This document shows positions 9,101 to 21,840 of a DNA stretch of 64,000 nt, in pieces. The stretch's first letter is position 1; each line of letters begins with the position of its first letter. Position numbers and translations under genes: made by a program. Under the pieces are notes generated by a model that worked only from the letters and a program-made list of their open reading frames with translations, was not told where the DNA came from and did not search any database. This stretch comes from Clusia tigrina (taxonomy: Eukaryota > Arthropoda > Insecta > Diptera > Clusiidae). The stretch lies in NCBI GenBank assembly GCA_920105625.2, contig OV050030.1, forward strand, positions 175,139,315-175,203,314, written 5' to 3'.

Positions 9101-10600
9101 GACATCGGCTGGGTTACTACGTTGGGTGCACGTGCCTCCAGTGAGCTTTGCCAGTCAAATTTGGAATTTCGGAAACTCTGTTGTCTACAAAAATGGACAA
9201 ATTGGTTGAGTGAACTTTTCATCAGTGCAACACGATTTGCGAATCCGTCCAAAGATAGACGGTAGGGTTTTCGAATAATGTCTTGATCTTCTAGTAGAGC
9301 CGAGCGGTAATAAAAGCGCTACAAAGTTCGAATTTTGAGAGCGAATCGTTTTTGAGTGTTACAGCCCTTGATGTCGCTGTTAGTAAATGTACGTGGATTT
9401 TGCCATACTCATCCTTTACTCTAGTGTAAAGGCAGCACCCTTACGCTCGGATGGAGGGTTCACAAAATCCATGAGGTTCGGTTGATTGCGGCTTTGGCTT
9501 CAGATAATGTCGTGGTATTGATATTGACTGAACAGCTGATAAATCATTAAAGAAGTTGCTCCTACCAGTGTGAATTCCTTGGAGATTTATCCCTATGTAG
9601 AAACAAGTTTGGTCCCATTTTAAAATTTTTTAATTGATTTTGGTGGAAGATTAAGATCTTTGATTGGTTTATCGTCTCTGAAGTTCTGAAAATTCTAATG
9701 CCATTTTGCAAGAACACGGCCTCCTAGATTTAGAAGTGCTTTCAGTTCGTCCTTAATAATAAGAATTCGACGAGAGATTCAGCTCCAATGAAGAGATCAT
9801 CGACGTAAAATGACGGTTTAAGGATTCTTGAACCTACGTGGAATATTGGTGCAAATTTATCTACTTAATAGAATAAGCTTCTCATGGCAAGATAAGGAGC
9901 TGCTACTATCCAGTACGTTACCGTGATAAGTTCGAAAGTGTGAATTTCTGCAAACAATGCATTGGAATTTTAGATCTGTGGGGTCTACGAGAACCTGTGT
10001 GTATACTTTTACAATATCAGCAGATGTACATAACGATATAAACGGAGACATAACAGCAGCGTAAATAAATCATTTCGCAAGACTGGTCCTATTAGCTGGA
10101 TATCATTCAAGGAGATCTGAGATGTGGTGTGGCAGGTCGCATCAGACTCGTAGTTTTGTAAAAGTACTATTGGGCCGTACTACGCAATTATGTGGTATGT
10201 AATAAGGAGTTTATTTAATGCTACTTCCTCAACGGTAGTCACGTGTCCTAGAGCTTCATATTCTTGCATGAATGCAACGAATTGTCTTGCAAAGTAAACC
10301 TTCTCAAGGCTGTATCGTATGACAACTCCGAGAGAACCGAGGTCGTCTAATATAATAGTCTAACTATTATTCTTCCTTCAGAAGTCCGAGCAACTGTTTC
10401 CATATATAAGCGTTCACAAATGGTTTGTTCACGAGTCCACACTTCTGAAGTAGTTTAAATATTTTCGGGACTCCATAATTTTTCTAGATTTTTGTTCACT
10501 GATTATTTAGTTAAGTAAGCATGTTGAGGTATTTTCTCTGCTAACGGCCAGTCTAGCTGTGACTTTTGTAGAACTGGTGGGTTGTCACCCAGTCTGATCT
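9101..10600 (-). pseudogene. BEL/Pao reverse transcriptase and adjacent region, decayed
   Basis: This is the polymerase region of a BEL/Pao LTR retrotransposon. In pieces on the minus strand I read YYIPHNCVVRPNS, then TSADIVKVYTQVLVDPTDLK and FQCIVCRNS (the equivalent of ADIVKMYRQV...WR), and near 9120-9500 SISIPRHY, CEPSIRA, LYTRVKDEYGKIHVHLLTA, LTGKAHWRHV and NPADV, which belong to the RNase H/A17-type block. Many frameshifts and several deletions interrupt it; the longest uninterrupted frame is 9857-10051. It ends at the NPADV motif where it meets gypsy sequence. Confidence 0.75.
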
Positions 10601-10661
10601 ATCCAACAGATAAAATACTGAAGAAGCTCTCTGTTCCCAGCAGCATATCAACTCGTTTTGA

Positions 10662-11096
10662 TTAATTAAATTGTTCATCAGCCAGCTCTATATTTGGAGG
10701 TAAGTTGCATAATGATGTATCAATCTCCGTTTCTGGGTGGTATGCGATATGAGGTGTAATGCAAAATGTTAGTGAGAGTTCAATACCACAAAAACCTGGC
10801 TTCACTGTGGTTGCGGCCTTATGTTTTATTTTTGCTAATGAATTTCCCACACTATGGATGTCAAGGTTGAATATATTGCGAGGTAACTGTAACTTCTGAG
10901 CGACTTCAGAAATAATAAAGTTGACTTTGGAATCTAATAACGCTCTGCCAAGCTTGTACTGACCTGACTCATCCCTTACCAACACCCTGGCAGTAGCAAA
11001 TATGATATGGTCTAACGGAGAATCGTTCATATTTATATGTGTTACTGCTCCACTAGACGTGGGTGGTAAGCATGAAAGACATGGTGGTGGTGCCAC
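10662..11096 (-). pseudogene. BEL/Pao aspartic protease region
   Basis: This is the retropepsin-like region that in BEL/Pao elements lies between Gag and the reverse transcriptase (DUF1758-type). Visible family text is FATARVLVRDESGQYKLGRA, LLDSKVNFII and AQKLQLPRN, followed by IHSVGNSLAKIKHKA. In the family the segment reads as RALLDSCSQVNFI, so two or three residues including the Cys are lost here. The open frame covers 144 codons and is in line with the Gag fragment upstream and the polymerase downstream. Confidence 0.75.
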
Positions 11097-11141
11097 CTAA
11101 CTGCAACGCGATTGTTGTGAGTGTAACCTCTGGCGTGTTAG

Positions 11142-11624
11142 TTATGTTATGTAGATGCAGTAGGCTGTTATGTTTACGTGAACATCTGAATCTATTGAAA
11201 GAAGGGCAGATTGAAACTTGATATCTTTGGAAAGACAATTAAGCGAAAAAATAAATTTTTTCTCATTTTCATATCGTTGTGAGATTTTGTGTGATTTAAA
11301 AGCATCACAATTGGTGATTTTGTGGGATGTATTTGAACAGAAAGAACCGATCCATTTTGCACAATTAAACGCATAACCATTTTGTTGTTTTCTCTGATCA
11401 GGGTTCTTATTGTTGGCACGTGTTTTGAGACCGGTAGTTTTAGGTTTATCTAATGATTCCAGATATTGACAATGTCTGTCTAAAATAGTGACGCAGTCAT
11501 CCCAATGTGGCAATTTATTAATGTTTAACGACTTCCTCCCGCTTATTCCTGTCTTTAAGGAATAAGCGGGATTCTGCGGCCCTTGTTTTTTTTTATAGAA
11601 AAGCTGAATGTGTAACGTATTCAA
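11142..11624 (-). pseudogene. BEL/Pao Gag C-terminal region with zinc knuckle
   Basis: This is the C-terminal part of BEL/Pao Gag, the structural and nucleic-acid-binding protein. It has LPHWDDCVTILDRHCQYLES, typical of the region before the knuckle, and SHKITNCDAFKSHKISQRYE with FSLNCLSKDIKFQS, which correspond to zinc-knuckle blocks; the first Cys pair is degraded to GSFCSNTSHKITNC. The first 30 residues (including YKKKQGPQNPAYS) do not look like Gag, so the natural N-terminus is gone. Further family text (HNSLLHLHN) continues in another frame at about 11150. Confidence 0.7.
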
Positions 11625-13835
11625 TAAACAAAAAAAATATTATCCGGACGAATCCTGATCCATAACAAAATTGCTTTTGAAATTAAAAAAATTAAATTTT
11701 TTATGTGAAAAAGAGGGTATGTTCAACTACTGAAAAATATAACGAAAGTTAAAAATAAAAGTTAAAACTATTATTTATTTAATAGAAGCTTACTTGAGCT
11801 ATGGGAATCACTTTCACTTTCACTTCACTACACAACTTAAAATAAACATACATGCGTATTGCGAAATTTGATATAATTTGGGCACCCAAATAGAAATACG
11901 TATCAAGTCAACGATCAAATTGCGTCTAACTGCACGGAAGCGGTGACGTATGGTTGTTGAAAAAAAGGGTGGGGGGTAATTCGCGGAAGTGTTTACTATA
12001 CGTAGACGTCAATATTTTGTGCCTACTACGTATTTAAGATTTTGACTTTTGGCCGCCTAAATACTTCAAATCGACCACTGTGCGACGGCGTTGGTTTCAG
12101 TAACAACGGAATATACTAAACTAACGGCTCTTCCCTGTCAGCTGACAATTATGTACATTATGTGTGGATTTAAGATACAGATTTATATAGGCGTATAAAT
12201 ATGTGTGTACATATGTGCATACATATACTTTCAAAGTTCTCAATCCACATGTAAGCACCATTCAACTTATCGAACATTTTTCTGCTTAGAGACGTGCTGG
12301 AATTGATGCAGTTAGAAATATAACACTTCATATAACTAACACATCAATTTTAATAATTTTAGATTTGTGTCCTACCACGGTCGCAATGTTTGGGAGCCGA
12401 AAACGTGGTTTATATGGCTCGTTACGTCGATTCTGATTCGGACACTTTATGACCCAACATAATCCTTCTAGCGAATTTTTCATTTGTAAGTTTCATTACG
12501 TATTCCTTCTTTGTGCATTCTTGCAGCATTAGTACTCTCGGAAAATGTGTTTTGGCTTTCAAAATTTCACATGAGAAGAGAAATATGCTTTTAGCAGAAA
12601 AATTACAACATAACATTTTTCTCTATAAGAATTTTCATTTATAATGAAATGAAAACAATATCAAATAATTTTGTAAGTTGTAATACATGAATGCTTTTTT
12701 TATTATTATTATCTTATTTCTAATACGGCCTTTTGGTCAATAGAACATCACTTAGTTAATTTCCGAGAAACAAATTTTCGTTTGATATAATCATTTGATT
12801 GTTGAAATCAATTAATTACAAATGCATCGTTTTGTTCCAATCGTCGATTGTCCCATAATTTCTTGGCCACCATCGCACTGCCGTTAGTGACAAGTTGTCA
12901 CGGTAAATCGTAGAAGGCCAAGGTGCCAGAGCAGATGAAAGAACATCCTGTGATGTGCTTTTCGCTGGTTTATGCCCTTTTACCAAAATGTTCGTGTAAA
13001 ATGGTGTATAGGGGTGCAATGGTAGCCGTCAGGCTGATTTTGTTGAAATCTGCGTCTAAATCTCCTGAAGCAGAGAGTATTCAATTGGTTGTAATATACA
13101 GTGGAGAACTCTTTGGTCCGAGTTTCCCTTCATGTCGCCATGGTGATCAGGGAACAGTCGAGAACCAACCTTTCTGTAATGTGGATACCAATTATTCCCT
13201 CTGTTATCTATATTTTAGATGTTTTATTGGCTAGTTTTATTGGCAGTCTAATCGTTCGATACCTTAGCTAGATTACAGAGTCAGCGACACTTCTCTGAGT
13301 TCTGCAATTTTGGTCCTCCGGCAAGTAGGTTTCGACTCACATACCCACATTCGGCAAGATTGTTCAGTGATGATTTCACAAGCCCTAGAAAATATAAGTC
13401 AGAGTTCACACTCCTCTATCCTGTAACTATTGCACATAGTCAACAGGTTCAACTATTTCCACTCCATACGAGTATACGAGTACATGTACTCCTATTTGGA
13501 ATTCAATGTACATGTGGCTCGAAAAGAAATGTTCTTTGGATACCACCAATAATTGAGCTGGTCTGATGCAAACTTATTGGTGAGTGATATACACAAGACC
13601 ACTATTAAACTGGTCTGATGCGGATGGGCATACAATCCAAAGGCGAATGGTGTCATTCTCTGTCGCGCAGATCTCGCAGCTTTCTTCAGAATCCGTGGAG
13701 GGAGACACTCAGATGCATCATGGGCCAGGTAGGTGTCCTAGATATTTTTACCCGTGATTTCCACTGCCGCCACCACCAAGAAATATTTAATCTATTTTTT
13801 TACCGCACTTAGTACATCCATGCTCTGTCTTTCAG
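11625..13835. other. unassigned stretch between BEL/Pao and LOA/I relics
   Basis: No coding family could be named in these 2.2 kb. The first 1.2 kb is AT-rich with short (A)n and (TA)n runs. A plus-strand frame of 103 codons at 12923-13234 contains HPVMCFSLVYALLPK, which faintly recalls the VYALLP-type block of MULE transposases, but too little else matches to call it. The rest shows only short, unconvincing frames. Confidence 0.3.
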
Positions 13836-14770
13836 TAGGTTAGTTTAGGATAGCTTAACCAGGTGCATTGACCAATTGGGATACCTGTTTTTAGAGCGAA
13901 ACCATTCTCCCTCAAAAAACCCAGCTCCTCGTGATCTTAAACCAGCCAGAAGCTTTTGTGAATTTGCTCGGATAATTCTTGTAGTTCTCCAAAGAAAGCC
14001 TAGCCCATATACCTAGCTCGCCTCCTCCGAAGACCTGGACAATCACAGAGCAGATGCTTCTTCGATTACTCCTCCTCACCTCCATAACTCCTACAATAAT
14101 CTCTGAAAGGAGCACCGTACCTGGCTGCCATTGGGTCTGTAATGCAGTGCCCTATCAGAGCCCCCACGATAGTCCTGAGTTCTCCTCTACAGAGCCGAAG
14201 AAGTACGTCAGACCTATTTTGGCTAAATTTTGGCCACATACTCGTATATGGAGATGTTCGACAGTCGGCGGTTAAGTACCAAGGTTCATTCGTTAATCCT
14301 TTTACAATGGTTTCGATCTTGTTTGTGAAAACCACGATAGATGGAAGGATGTCCTCCACCTGCATCTCTTCGAACAGTACCGATCCGAGTTTGGTGAAAT
14401 CGGCAGCTTTTTCATTGTCAAAGATACCCCGTTGTCCAGGGCCCCAGCATAGCTATATCTAGTGATATTCGATCGCAAATGGTGATATGATTACAATACT
14501 AGCGTTTAGCTCTTTGATTGCAGTAAGCTTCCTAGTGCTTATCATTTGTACAGCTTTGGCAATGGTATATCTCCGCCTGAAACACGCTACACAAAATTTG
14601 GTGGTCTAAAGGACCGTTCAATTTCTATTTTGTCCGAGTGGACTCCTCTTGTACCACATCCACCTTTGACCTATCAGTGAAAGTGGCCAGATTAGTTCCC
14701 TCAATGGTTGTCTCTGCTTCCCATCAGCGATTTGTTGGAAAGTTTATACTGTAGGTTGTCTTCAAATCAT
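13836..14770 (-). pseudogene. LOA/I-type LINE: RNase H and 3' end
   Basis: This is the 3' part of a decayed LINE of the LOA/I group, which carries an RNase H after its reverse transcriptase. On the minus strand I see an RNase H-like FTDRSKVD segment, CSVFQAEIY, then RGELRTIVGALIGHCITDP and YGAPFRDYCRSYGGEEE, followed by a LLCDCPGLRRRRARY-like stretch and FWLV. This is the usual ending of the clade, with the Cys/His box after RNase H. At 13836-13860 the element ends in degenerate TTAGGTTAG-type repeats (minus: CCTAAC), a tail seen in this group. Frames change several times. Confidence 0.7.
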
Positions 14771-14799
14771 ACTTGGGTGGCCTATAGTCTTGCCCGTTT

Positions 14800-16163
14800 G
14801 AAAAAAATGTCTGTCTATTTTCTCCAAAATAGAGCAGTGAACTTAGAAATTACGCAGCTTGCCTCAATGTATAATTCTAAGAATTCCTTTTCCTGCTGTA
14901 GGCTTAATGTATAATTCAATTGGCAAAATGTGGTTTTGATCACCACTGTTTCCAAGGCTTCTTTTGCATGTATATAACCTTTCTTCGACATTTCTAGTGT
15001 ATGAGAGCTTAGAGTCAACGATGATACCCAAATAGTTTGCCTCCTTCACAAGCTTTATTGTAGCAGTATCGGTGGTAGATTGAACAAAGGTATCTTTTAT
15101 TTCCAAATGAACAAAACTGTTCTTCCAATTTCATTTTGCCTATCTCTAAAAATTGGTAATTGGAGAGTTCATCAGTTGTAGGAATAAATTTTCCTTTTAT
15201 CATGATTTACAGCGCCATCTCCACAATCAACTACTTTTATGCTAGTTCCTTCTAACCTGGTGATAATTTCATTAATAACAAAATATGACAGAATTGGTGA
15301 TAAAACAATGCTCTGTGGGGTTCTTCTTGAAAGTGCCTTCCTATTAGTTGAAAGACCTAGATATTAGTTGCTGATTCTATGTTCCATATATTTTTGGTCC
15401 ACTGAACCATATTGTCATCCGTCCAATAAGCTCCAGTGCCGAACTTATTGATTTAAGTTTCACATTTTTGAAAGCTCCTTGAATGACGAGAAAGGTGCGT
15501 AAAACATATTGTTTCGCATCTAAACCCATTTCAATGTATCTGACCACGTCATGCAAATCAGTTTGCAGTGATCAGCCTTTACGGTAGACGTGTTGTGCTG
15601 AGCTAAAGTTTTACACAATAATTCTATGTGAAGAGTAACCAGTCTTTTTAGTGTTTTAAATAGAAATGCCGGAAGACTAATTGGGCTATAATCTTTTGCA
15701 GAGATGAGATTCGCTTTACCCGCCTTGGCAACAAAAACGATTCTTATTCCCCCAAGAGCGGTAAGGATTTTTGCAACATTTCTGGGAAAAATACCATCTG
15801 GTCCTGCTGATTTAAGGATTGTACTGCTCACTGGATTCCCTCGTTAATTCCTTCATGATTCCACTAGCCACGATGCTGTTTGCGCTCGAGTTCTGCCTTG
15901 CCGACTCCATATTTATGCATCATGGAAAGTGTACCATCATTAAGAGGTCCAAGGAGTTTGCGGTACTGGCATTGGTAGAAGACCAGGTGTAACTCGGTCT
16001 TTGTATAAAATATTATCGCGCCTTGCTGCTTCATTAGTACTCTCCAAACTTTCACACAAATTAGCCCACGAATCTCTCTTAGCCTTTCTTCTTGCTTTCC
16101 GAAAATTATTAAAATTTTAATGGTATGTGTCCCAGTCAGTACGTTATAAGACCCTTTTTGCAA
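14800..16163 (-). pseudogene. LOA/I-type LINE: reverse transcriptase fragments
   Basis: These are pieces of the reverse transcriptase of the same LINE. The upstream piece (15520-15831) has KSAGPDGIFPRNVAKI, IRIVFVAKAGKANLISAKDY and SPISLPAFLFKTLKRLVTLH, equal to the fingers region. The downstream piece (14864-15106) has EANYLGIIVDSKLSY and NVEERLYTCKRSL, the segment after the catalytic box. The palm with YADD is not recognisable in between. The piece at 15864-16163 includes the pre-RT linker. No long open frame survives, so the element is old. Confidence 0.7.
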
Positions 16164-16439
16164 GATTAAAAAGACTTCTTGTTTTCCTTCTTAACTCCAT
16201 AAGACTCGGTGACCACCACGGTTTGTGGTTGTTGTACCGAGAGCGTCTTAGGTGCATGACTTTTGGAACGCTTCGTTAAGCTTGTTAATCAGTTCGCTAT
16301 CTTGCTGTTCTATGTCTGAAGAACTGTATGGTTCCTCCGAGGTTGGAGTAACTATTTCTACCATCAGACTTTCGATTTTTACCAGTTAGTTGAATCCGGG
16401 TTCCTGTATGAAATTTTATCATCACATTTGAAGTTAGGG

Positions 16440-17080
16440 CTGAAGAGAATCCCGTAATGGTCTGAAAAGGAACATTTGGTGGATACCCGCCAATCCCTTA
16501 TTTCAATGGAAGCTGTATTCGTCACTAAAATTATATCAATGAGCTGTTCCCTAACCGTATTAAATAATGTAGGATGGCTACTTCTATTGCTTACTTGGTT
16601 GATAATAAATTTTCAAAAGAAACTTACCTTGCTGTTGATATCGCTGCTGTATGTGGTGCTCGTCTGTATTGCAGCCGATCACCATGTTTCGTCCCTCTAC
16701 TCACCCATTGTATGAGGTTTTTGAAGGCTTCACTTGGTGGATCGCTTTCATCGTATGGAAGGTATGCTGATGAGAGGATCAGTCCGCTCTGCTCAAACAT
16801 CGCTACCATCAGATCCTCCGTGCTGTAGTTAGATAGAAGAAAAACTTTTAAATTACGATTCACCAATATACAGGATCTTAGGTTACCGTCTCTTTTGGAG
16901 AAATCAGTTCATATAGACATGACGCCAATCCCAGAATCCATCCTCCCATAAGCCAGGGTTCCTGCATTCACGCCACATCAATAATCTGTTCATCCATAAA
17001 TACCAGCAAGTCATCGGTTGCTGCTTTAGAGTGTTGCAAGTTAAGTTGGACAATCCTCAGCATTTCCCTCTGTCCCTTTG
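16440..17080 (-). pseudogene. LOA/I-type LINE: endonuclease fragments
   Basis: This is the AP-type endonuclease of the same LINE. The piece at 16624-16866 has VNRNLKVFLLSNYSTEDLMV and SSAYLPYDESDPPSEAFKNL, the family's central block. Towards 16460-16580 the minus strand reads SNRSSHPTLFNTVREQLIDI and WRVSTKCSFSDHYGILFSP, where SDHYGI is the C-terminal catalytic Asp-His motif. The N-terminal block near 17000-17080 is barely readable. Frameshifts separate the parts. Confidence 0.65.
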
Positions 17081-17099
17081 CTGGGATCGTTCTTACTTG

Positions 17100-17780
17100 A
17101 CCCACACCTAGGCGAATGGTTCAGCCTAGGGGCCTCAGTACCTGCTCAGTAACTGAATTTATGTTAATCCAGAGATCCTTGCCGTTGTCTTTGTCCCTAG
17201 CCCTCCTTCAAATAACTTCAAATCATTCAGTTTATTGCACAGTTATGGAATTTGTCAGAGAGATTGTGGTTTCATCTTCCATAACTGGGGCAGGAATCCA
17301 CACGCTTCCGATAGTTCGTCTAGGAACCTCGCTGACTGAGCAACATTTAAATAGGTGGCTAAATTGCACCGTGTTCCCGGATGCAGTTTGTTAGTAAGTT
17401 TAAAGCTTGCTTGTTATCACACATGATAAACTTGATGCCGTTATGCCACTTAGCTCCATCAAATATGCGAATAGAATTACTATTTCCATGTTTCATTTCG
17501 CCAAGAATTTCCCTTATTATTCCTTATTCCAAGAGTAGCCCACGCTCAGTAACTGCTATTTGTAACTCAGGGGTCGTGGTCAAACTGGTTGAGGCTCTTA
17601 ACCACTTGCTTTCGGTACTTGAATTTCCCTGAGGCGCTGCCTCTTGATACCCAGCGTCGCAGTAGTCAGATTTCCACTCCCATCAGTTAGCGGTGTGGTG
17701 AACAGGATTGCCAACCCTCATCAGCTGTAGGATTTTCTTCGGTTCGGTGTTAGAACACCGGAACCCAAGCCAAAGAGTGT
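17100..17780 (-). pseudogene. LOA/I-type LINE: probable ORF1 remnant
   Basis: The minus strand here lies directly upstream of the endonuclease of the LOA/I LINE, where ORF1 is expected. Short frames such as DGAKWHNGIKFIMCDNK can be read but no diagnostic zinc knuckle is seen. The call rests mainly on position. The 5' end of the element is set arbitrarily near 17780. Confidence 0.35.
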
Positions 17781-18914
17781 GGACGATTTGGCATTTGACC
17801 GACTGCTAATTCCAGCTTGTACAGATCTTCTATGCGCCGATCGCCGTATCGAAGTTAGTTTTATATATTTGAAACCCAGCTGCACTTAATATAATACTAC
17901 TCGGAGTGGCACACGATGAAACGCTACTGGGTACTCACAAACAACTCTTGCTAGAGCCTCACGGACAATGCCTTTCTCTTTTTGCATTTTTGTATTGCAA
18001 CACGGCATCTCGACTGGCAATATCCCTTGGCCGAACATATTCTTTCATCTAAAGATATTATTATCTTTAATATATCATTACACAAATTAGTTCGCTGTGG
18101 GCTGGTGACTATAAATCTTCTTTTATTTTTTCCACTTATTTAGGACAGTCTCCTGTAATTTTCAGCCACGGATTTGCTCAAATCAATTCATCTATACAAA
18201 TATATTAGTTTTAAATTTATATAATTAATTTATATCTCTATTTCAACATATGGACGTATCGTTAACAAAAAGTGTGTAATATCGATGTTGAAACCCATAA
18301 CATCGACGATATATAGTTATTTATGAACGTTGTTTTATCACAGCGTCATCTGTGAATTCTTTGGTGATGAACGATAAACTAGGCAACACATCGCATGCTG
18401 CATGCTTGCGTATGCTAAACAGATGCCAGCACTCACAAAAACAGTGACTTGTCTCAGTCACACACGAAAATTTTCTATCGTATATAGTACCTCGCACGAG
18501 TTATGTTCGCACTAACAACTGGACAACATCTAGATACATTACCAAATCATCAACAAATTCATCCAAATACTCTGCAAAATCATCCAATTCATATTCTCAT
18601 TAAAAACATCAAATTTAAATTCGCAAAAAAATCATCCAACTCAAATTTTCTCTAAAATCATTAAATTCATTTCCTTACAATAAGCATATTTTAAGATATA
18701 AATACTTCTACTTTCAAATTATTTGACATTATTAAATTGATTGTGAAGTAAAATATTGAAAAAAAACCTTAGACTCATTTGATTATTTGTTTGTGTACGT
18801 AATGAACGTATTGAACGATTCAACAATTTTATTATATTATTATTCAGTCAGTGCATTCTTCCGCTAATTGATAGAGTGTTTTCGGACATTTCGGCCAATA
18901 TTAATAAGTAATTA
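17781..18914. other. unassigned AT-rich spacer
   Basis: No coding family was recognised. The stretch 18540-18680 contains loose repeats of CATCCAA/AAATCATC, and 18282-18306 holds an 8-bp inverted repeat (TCGATGTT). It may include the 5' flank or terminal inverted repeat of the hAT element to the right, but I could not match it to a right end. Confidence 0.3.
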
Positions 18915-20735
18915 ATGTCACCTAACAAAAAAAAAATGTAATTTGGAGTTACTTAAAAAAAAGAATGGCAATGAAATAAGTCCTTGGCAAATTTTGCAAT
19001 AAAATCCTGAAAACTTCAGGTAATATCACTAATCTTTGCGGTCATCTAGAGAATATACACAGAGTTGTTGTTCCAGAGTAAGTGGCAGGAGAGCCAGTCC
19101 AAAAAAATAAATAAATACAAAAATGCAGTAACGAAACAGACGAGAAAATTGAAAATGTCCAACTGGAAGTATTACGCTAACGGATGTTGATTCTAAGACG
19201 ATTCCTAATAAAGCGCCAGCTCTTCTGGTTGCAGTTCCCAAGATACGATCACGAATACTCAACCAAAAACTAAAATGTCAACAAAAGCAAAATGTTATCG
19301 AATTGTTTTGTAATATTAAAAGCATAACAAAGAGTGAAGGTACAAAACATAAAAAAGTCACTGAGGCGATTGTGAATTTCATTGTCATGGACCATAAACC
19401 ATTTTCAATTGTGGAAGGGAATGGTTTTAAACAGCTAATCAGAGAAGTTATGCCGTTGTATAAAATTCCTTCTAGAGAAACATTTAAAAAAGTGTAGATG
19501 AAAAATACGAAGCTATGTCAGAAGCTTCTAAAAATTACTTACATATGACATATGGACAGAGACAATGCAGAATAAGTCGCTTCTCGGAGTCACCATTCAC
19601 TTTTTAGAAAAATCTAACATAACGAGCGGAACTTTGGGAGTCTTTGAATTGTTTGTAAAATATATAGCAGCACATGTACAAAAAAGACCTACAGAAATCT
19701 TAGACGAATGGAGTATTTCTATCGATAAAGTTGCTGCTGTAGTAACGGATAATGGCAGCACGGTTATGAAAATAAATAGAGATATGTTTGGTGAAAAAAA
19801 TTAATACCGTGCTTCGCTCACACAGTGAATTTAGTTATCAGCAGTTCCTTAGGTAAAGCTAAAACCGTTACTATGGTCATAAGGAAAGTACGCGATATTG
19901 TAAAATTCATTAAACGCAGTGTCAATGCCAGTAATGAATTGCATGAAAATCGAAAGAAAGTTGGTACAAACGAAGGAGAGACAAAGAAGTAGGTACTTGA
20001 TGTTCGCACCCGTTGGAATTCGACGTATTATATGTTGGAAAGTTTTATGGAATTTCTACGATTGTTATGCCGTTACGATGCTCCACCAATGATAACTTCA
20101 AGCGAAGTAGGCACTCTGCGCGAAATCGTGCTGCTTTTACACACTTTTGACAGGTTGACAAAGGAATTTTCCGGACAGCATTATGTCACAGTAAGTAAAG
20201 TTATTAAAGTAGCAGCTTACAAGTGCTTACGAGGCATGCTAGAAAATGTTACACCAACATTTGAAATCGTCGTTACATTAAAAGCAGAAATTGAAAAGGA
20301 GATATCAAAAGGATTTAAGAAACTAGAGCAATGCTAATCATTGGTTATTGCAACCGTGCTAGTTTCACGTTTCAAGCCATTTTAAAGATACGACTAAGGG
20401 TAAAGTCATCAATTCTCTAAACAATTACATAATCAGTATGCAAGCAACGATTTTACAAACTGAGAACTTTGACGAATCTGAAAAGGGCGAAAATAATGAA
20501 CGCGAACCTGACATATGGAGTTACCAAAAACAATTAACGCATAAGAACATTAAAAACAAAACAGCAGATAAAACTAAAGCAGAGTCAGTATTTCACATGT
20601 TTGCGTCGTCCCCTATAACTACGATAAAAAGAAATGCTATAGAATATGGGACGACATGAAATCTCTATTTCCAGGCCAAATGAAATTTAAGTCAATCGTA
20701 ACTGAAAATAAAGATGTTCTACATCGATGATTTTT
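18915..20735 (+). pseudogene. hAT-superfamily transposase relic of ZBED type
   Basis: This is a decayed hAT transposase of the zinc-finger BED kind, a cut-and-paste DNA transposase. A BED-finger-like start is visible near 18990-19065 (CNKILKTSGN, then HLENIHRVV). Next come TEAIVNFIVMDHKPFSIVEG and IPSRETFKK, then VTIHFLEKSNITSGTLGVF, AAVVTDNGS with the catalytic-type Asp, FAHTVNLVISSSLGKA, and RTRWNSTYYMLESFMEFLRL. The later piece IWSYQKQLTHKNIKNKTAD and NAIEYGTT lies before a frame loss near 20655, after which MKSLFPG is readable. The expected C-terminal dimerisation block is missing. At least four frameshifts and one stop at about 19990 are present. Confidence 0.8.
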
Positions 20736-21020
20736 ATGAGCAATGTTGCATCCCTAATTGTAAATAATATACGAGTATAAATAAATGTAAATAGTACATA
20801 AGGTAGGGAACAAAGAGATTGCAATTTGCATGAACAAAGTGAAAGTATTCAATTTTTCTGGCAGCTACTAACGCCTTTAAAACATAGGAACTGTCAGCTA
20901 CAGAAATCGCCTTAAGCATCCACACCACGTAATAAGATTCCAGTTGTACCTGCAAGGACACATAATTTTGGCGGGACTAGAGAAGGACGGCTGATTCATT
21001 TGGACAAATATAAAGATAAA
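20736..21020. other. short unassigned spacer
   Basis: I see no coding or repeat signature here. It lies between the hAT relic and the (TA)n tract into which the gypsy element A is inserted. Confidence 0.3.
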
Positions 21021-21824
<804 letters not shown>

Positions 21825-21840
21825 CTGCCCTCCGCTTAAT
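21825..21840 (-). other. polypurine tract of element A
   Basis: On the minus strand this reads ATTAAGCGGAGGGCAG directly before the 3' LTR. In LTR retrotransposons this RNase H-resistant purine run primes plus-strand synthesis. The same run precedes the 3' LTR of element B. Confidence 0.75.

Noticed and set aside
18282..18306. 8-bp inverted repeat TCGATGTT near the hAT relic
   Set aside because: Too short and not matched at the other end of the element to be called a terminal inverted repeat.
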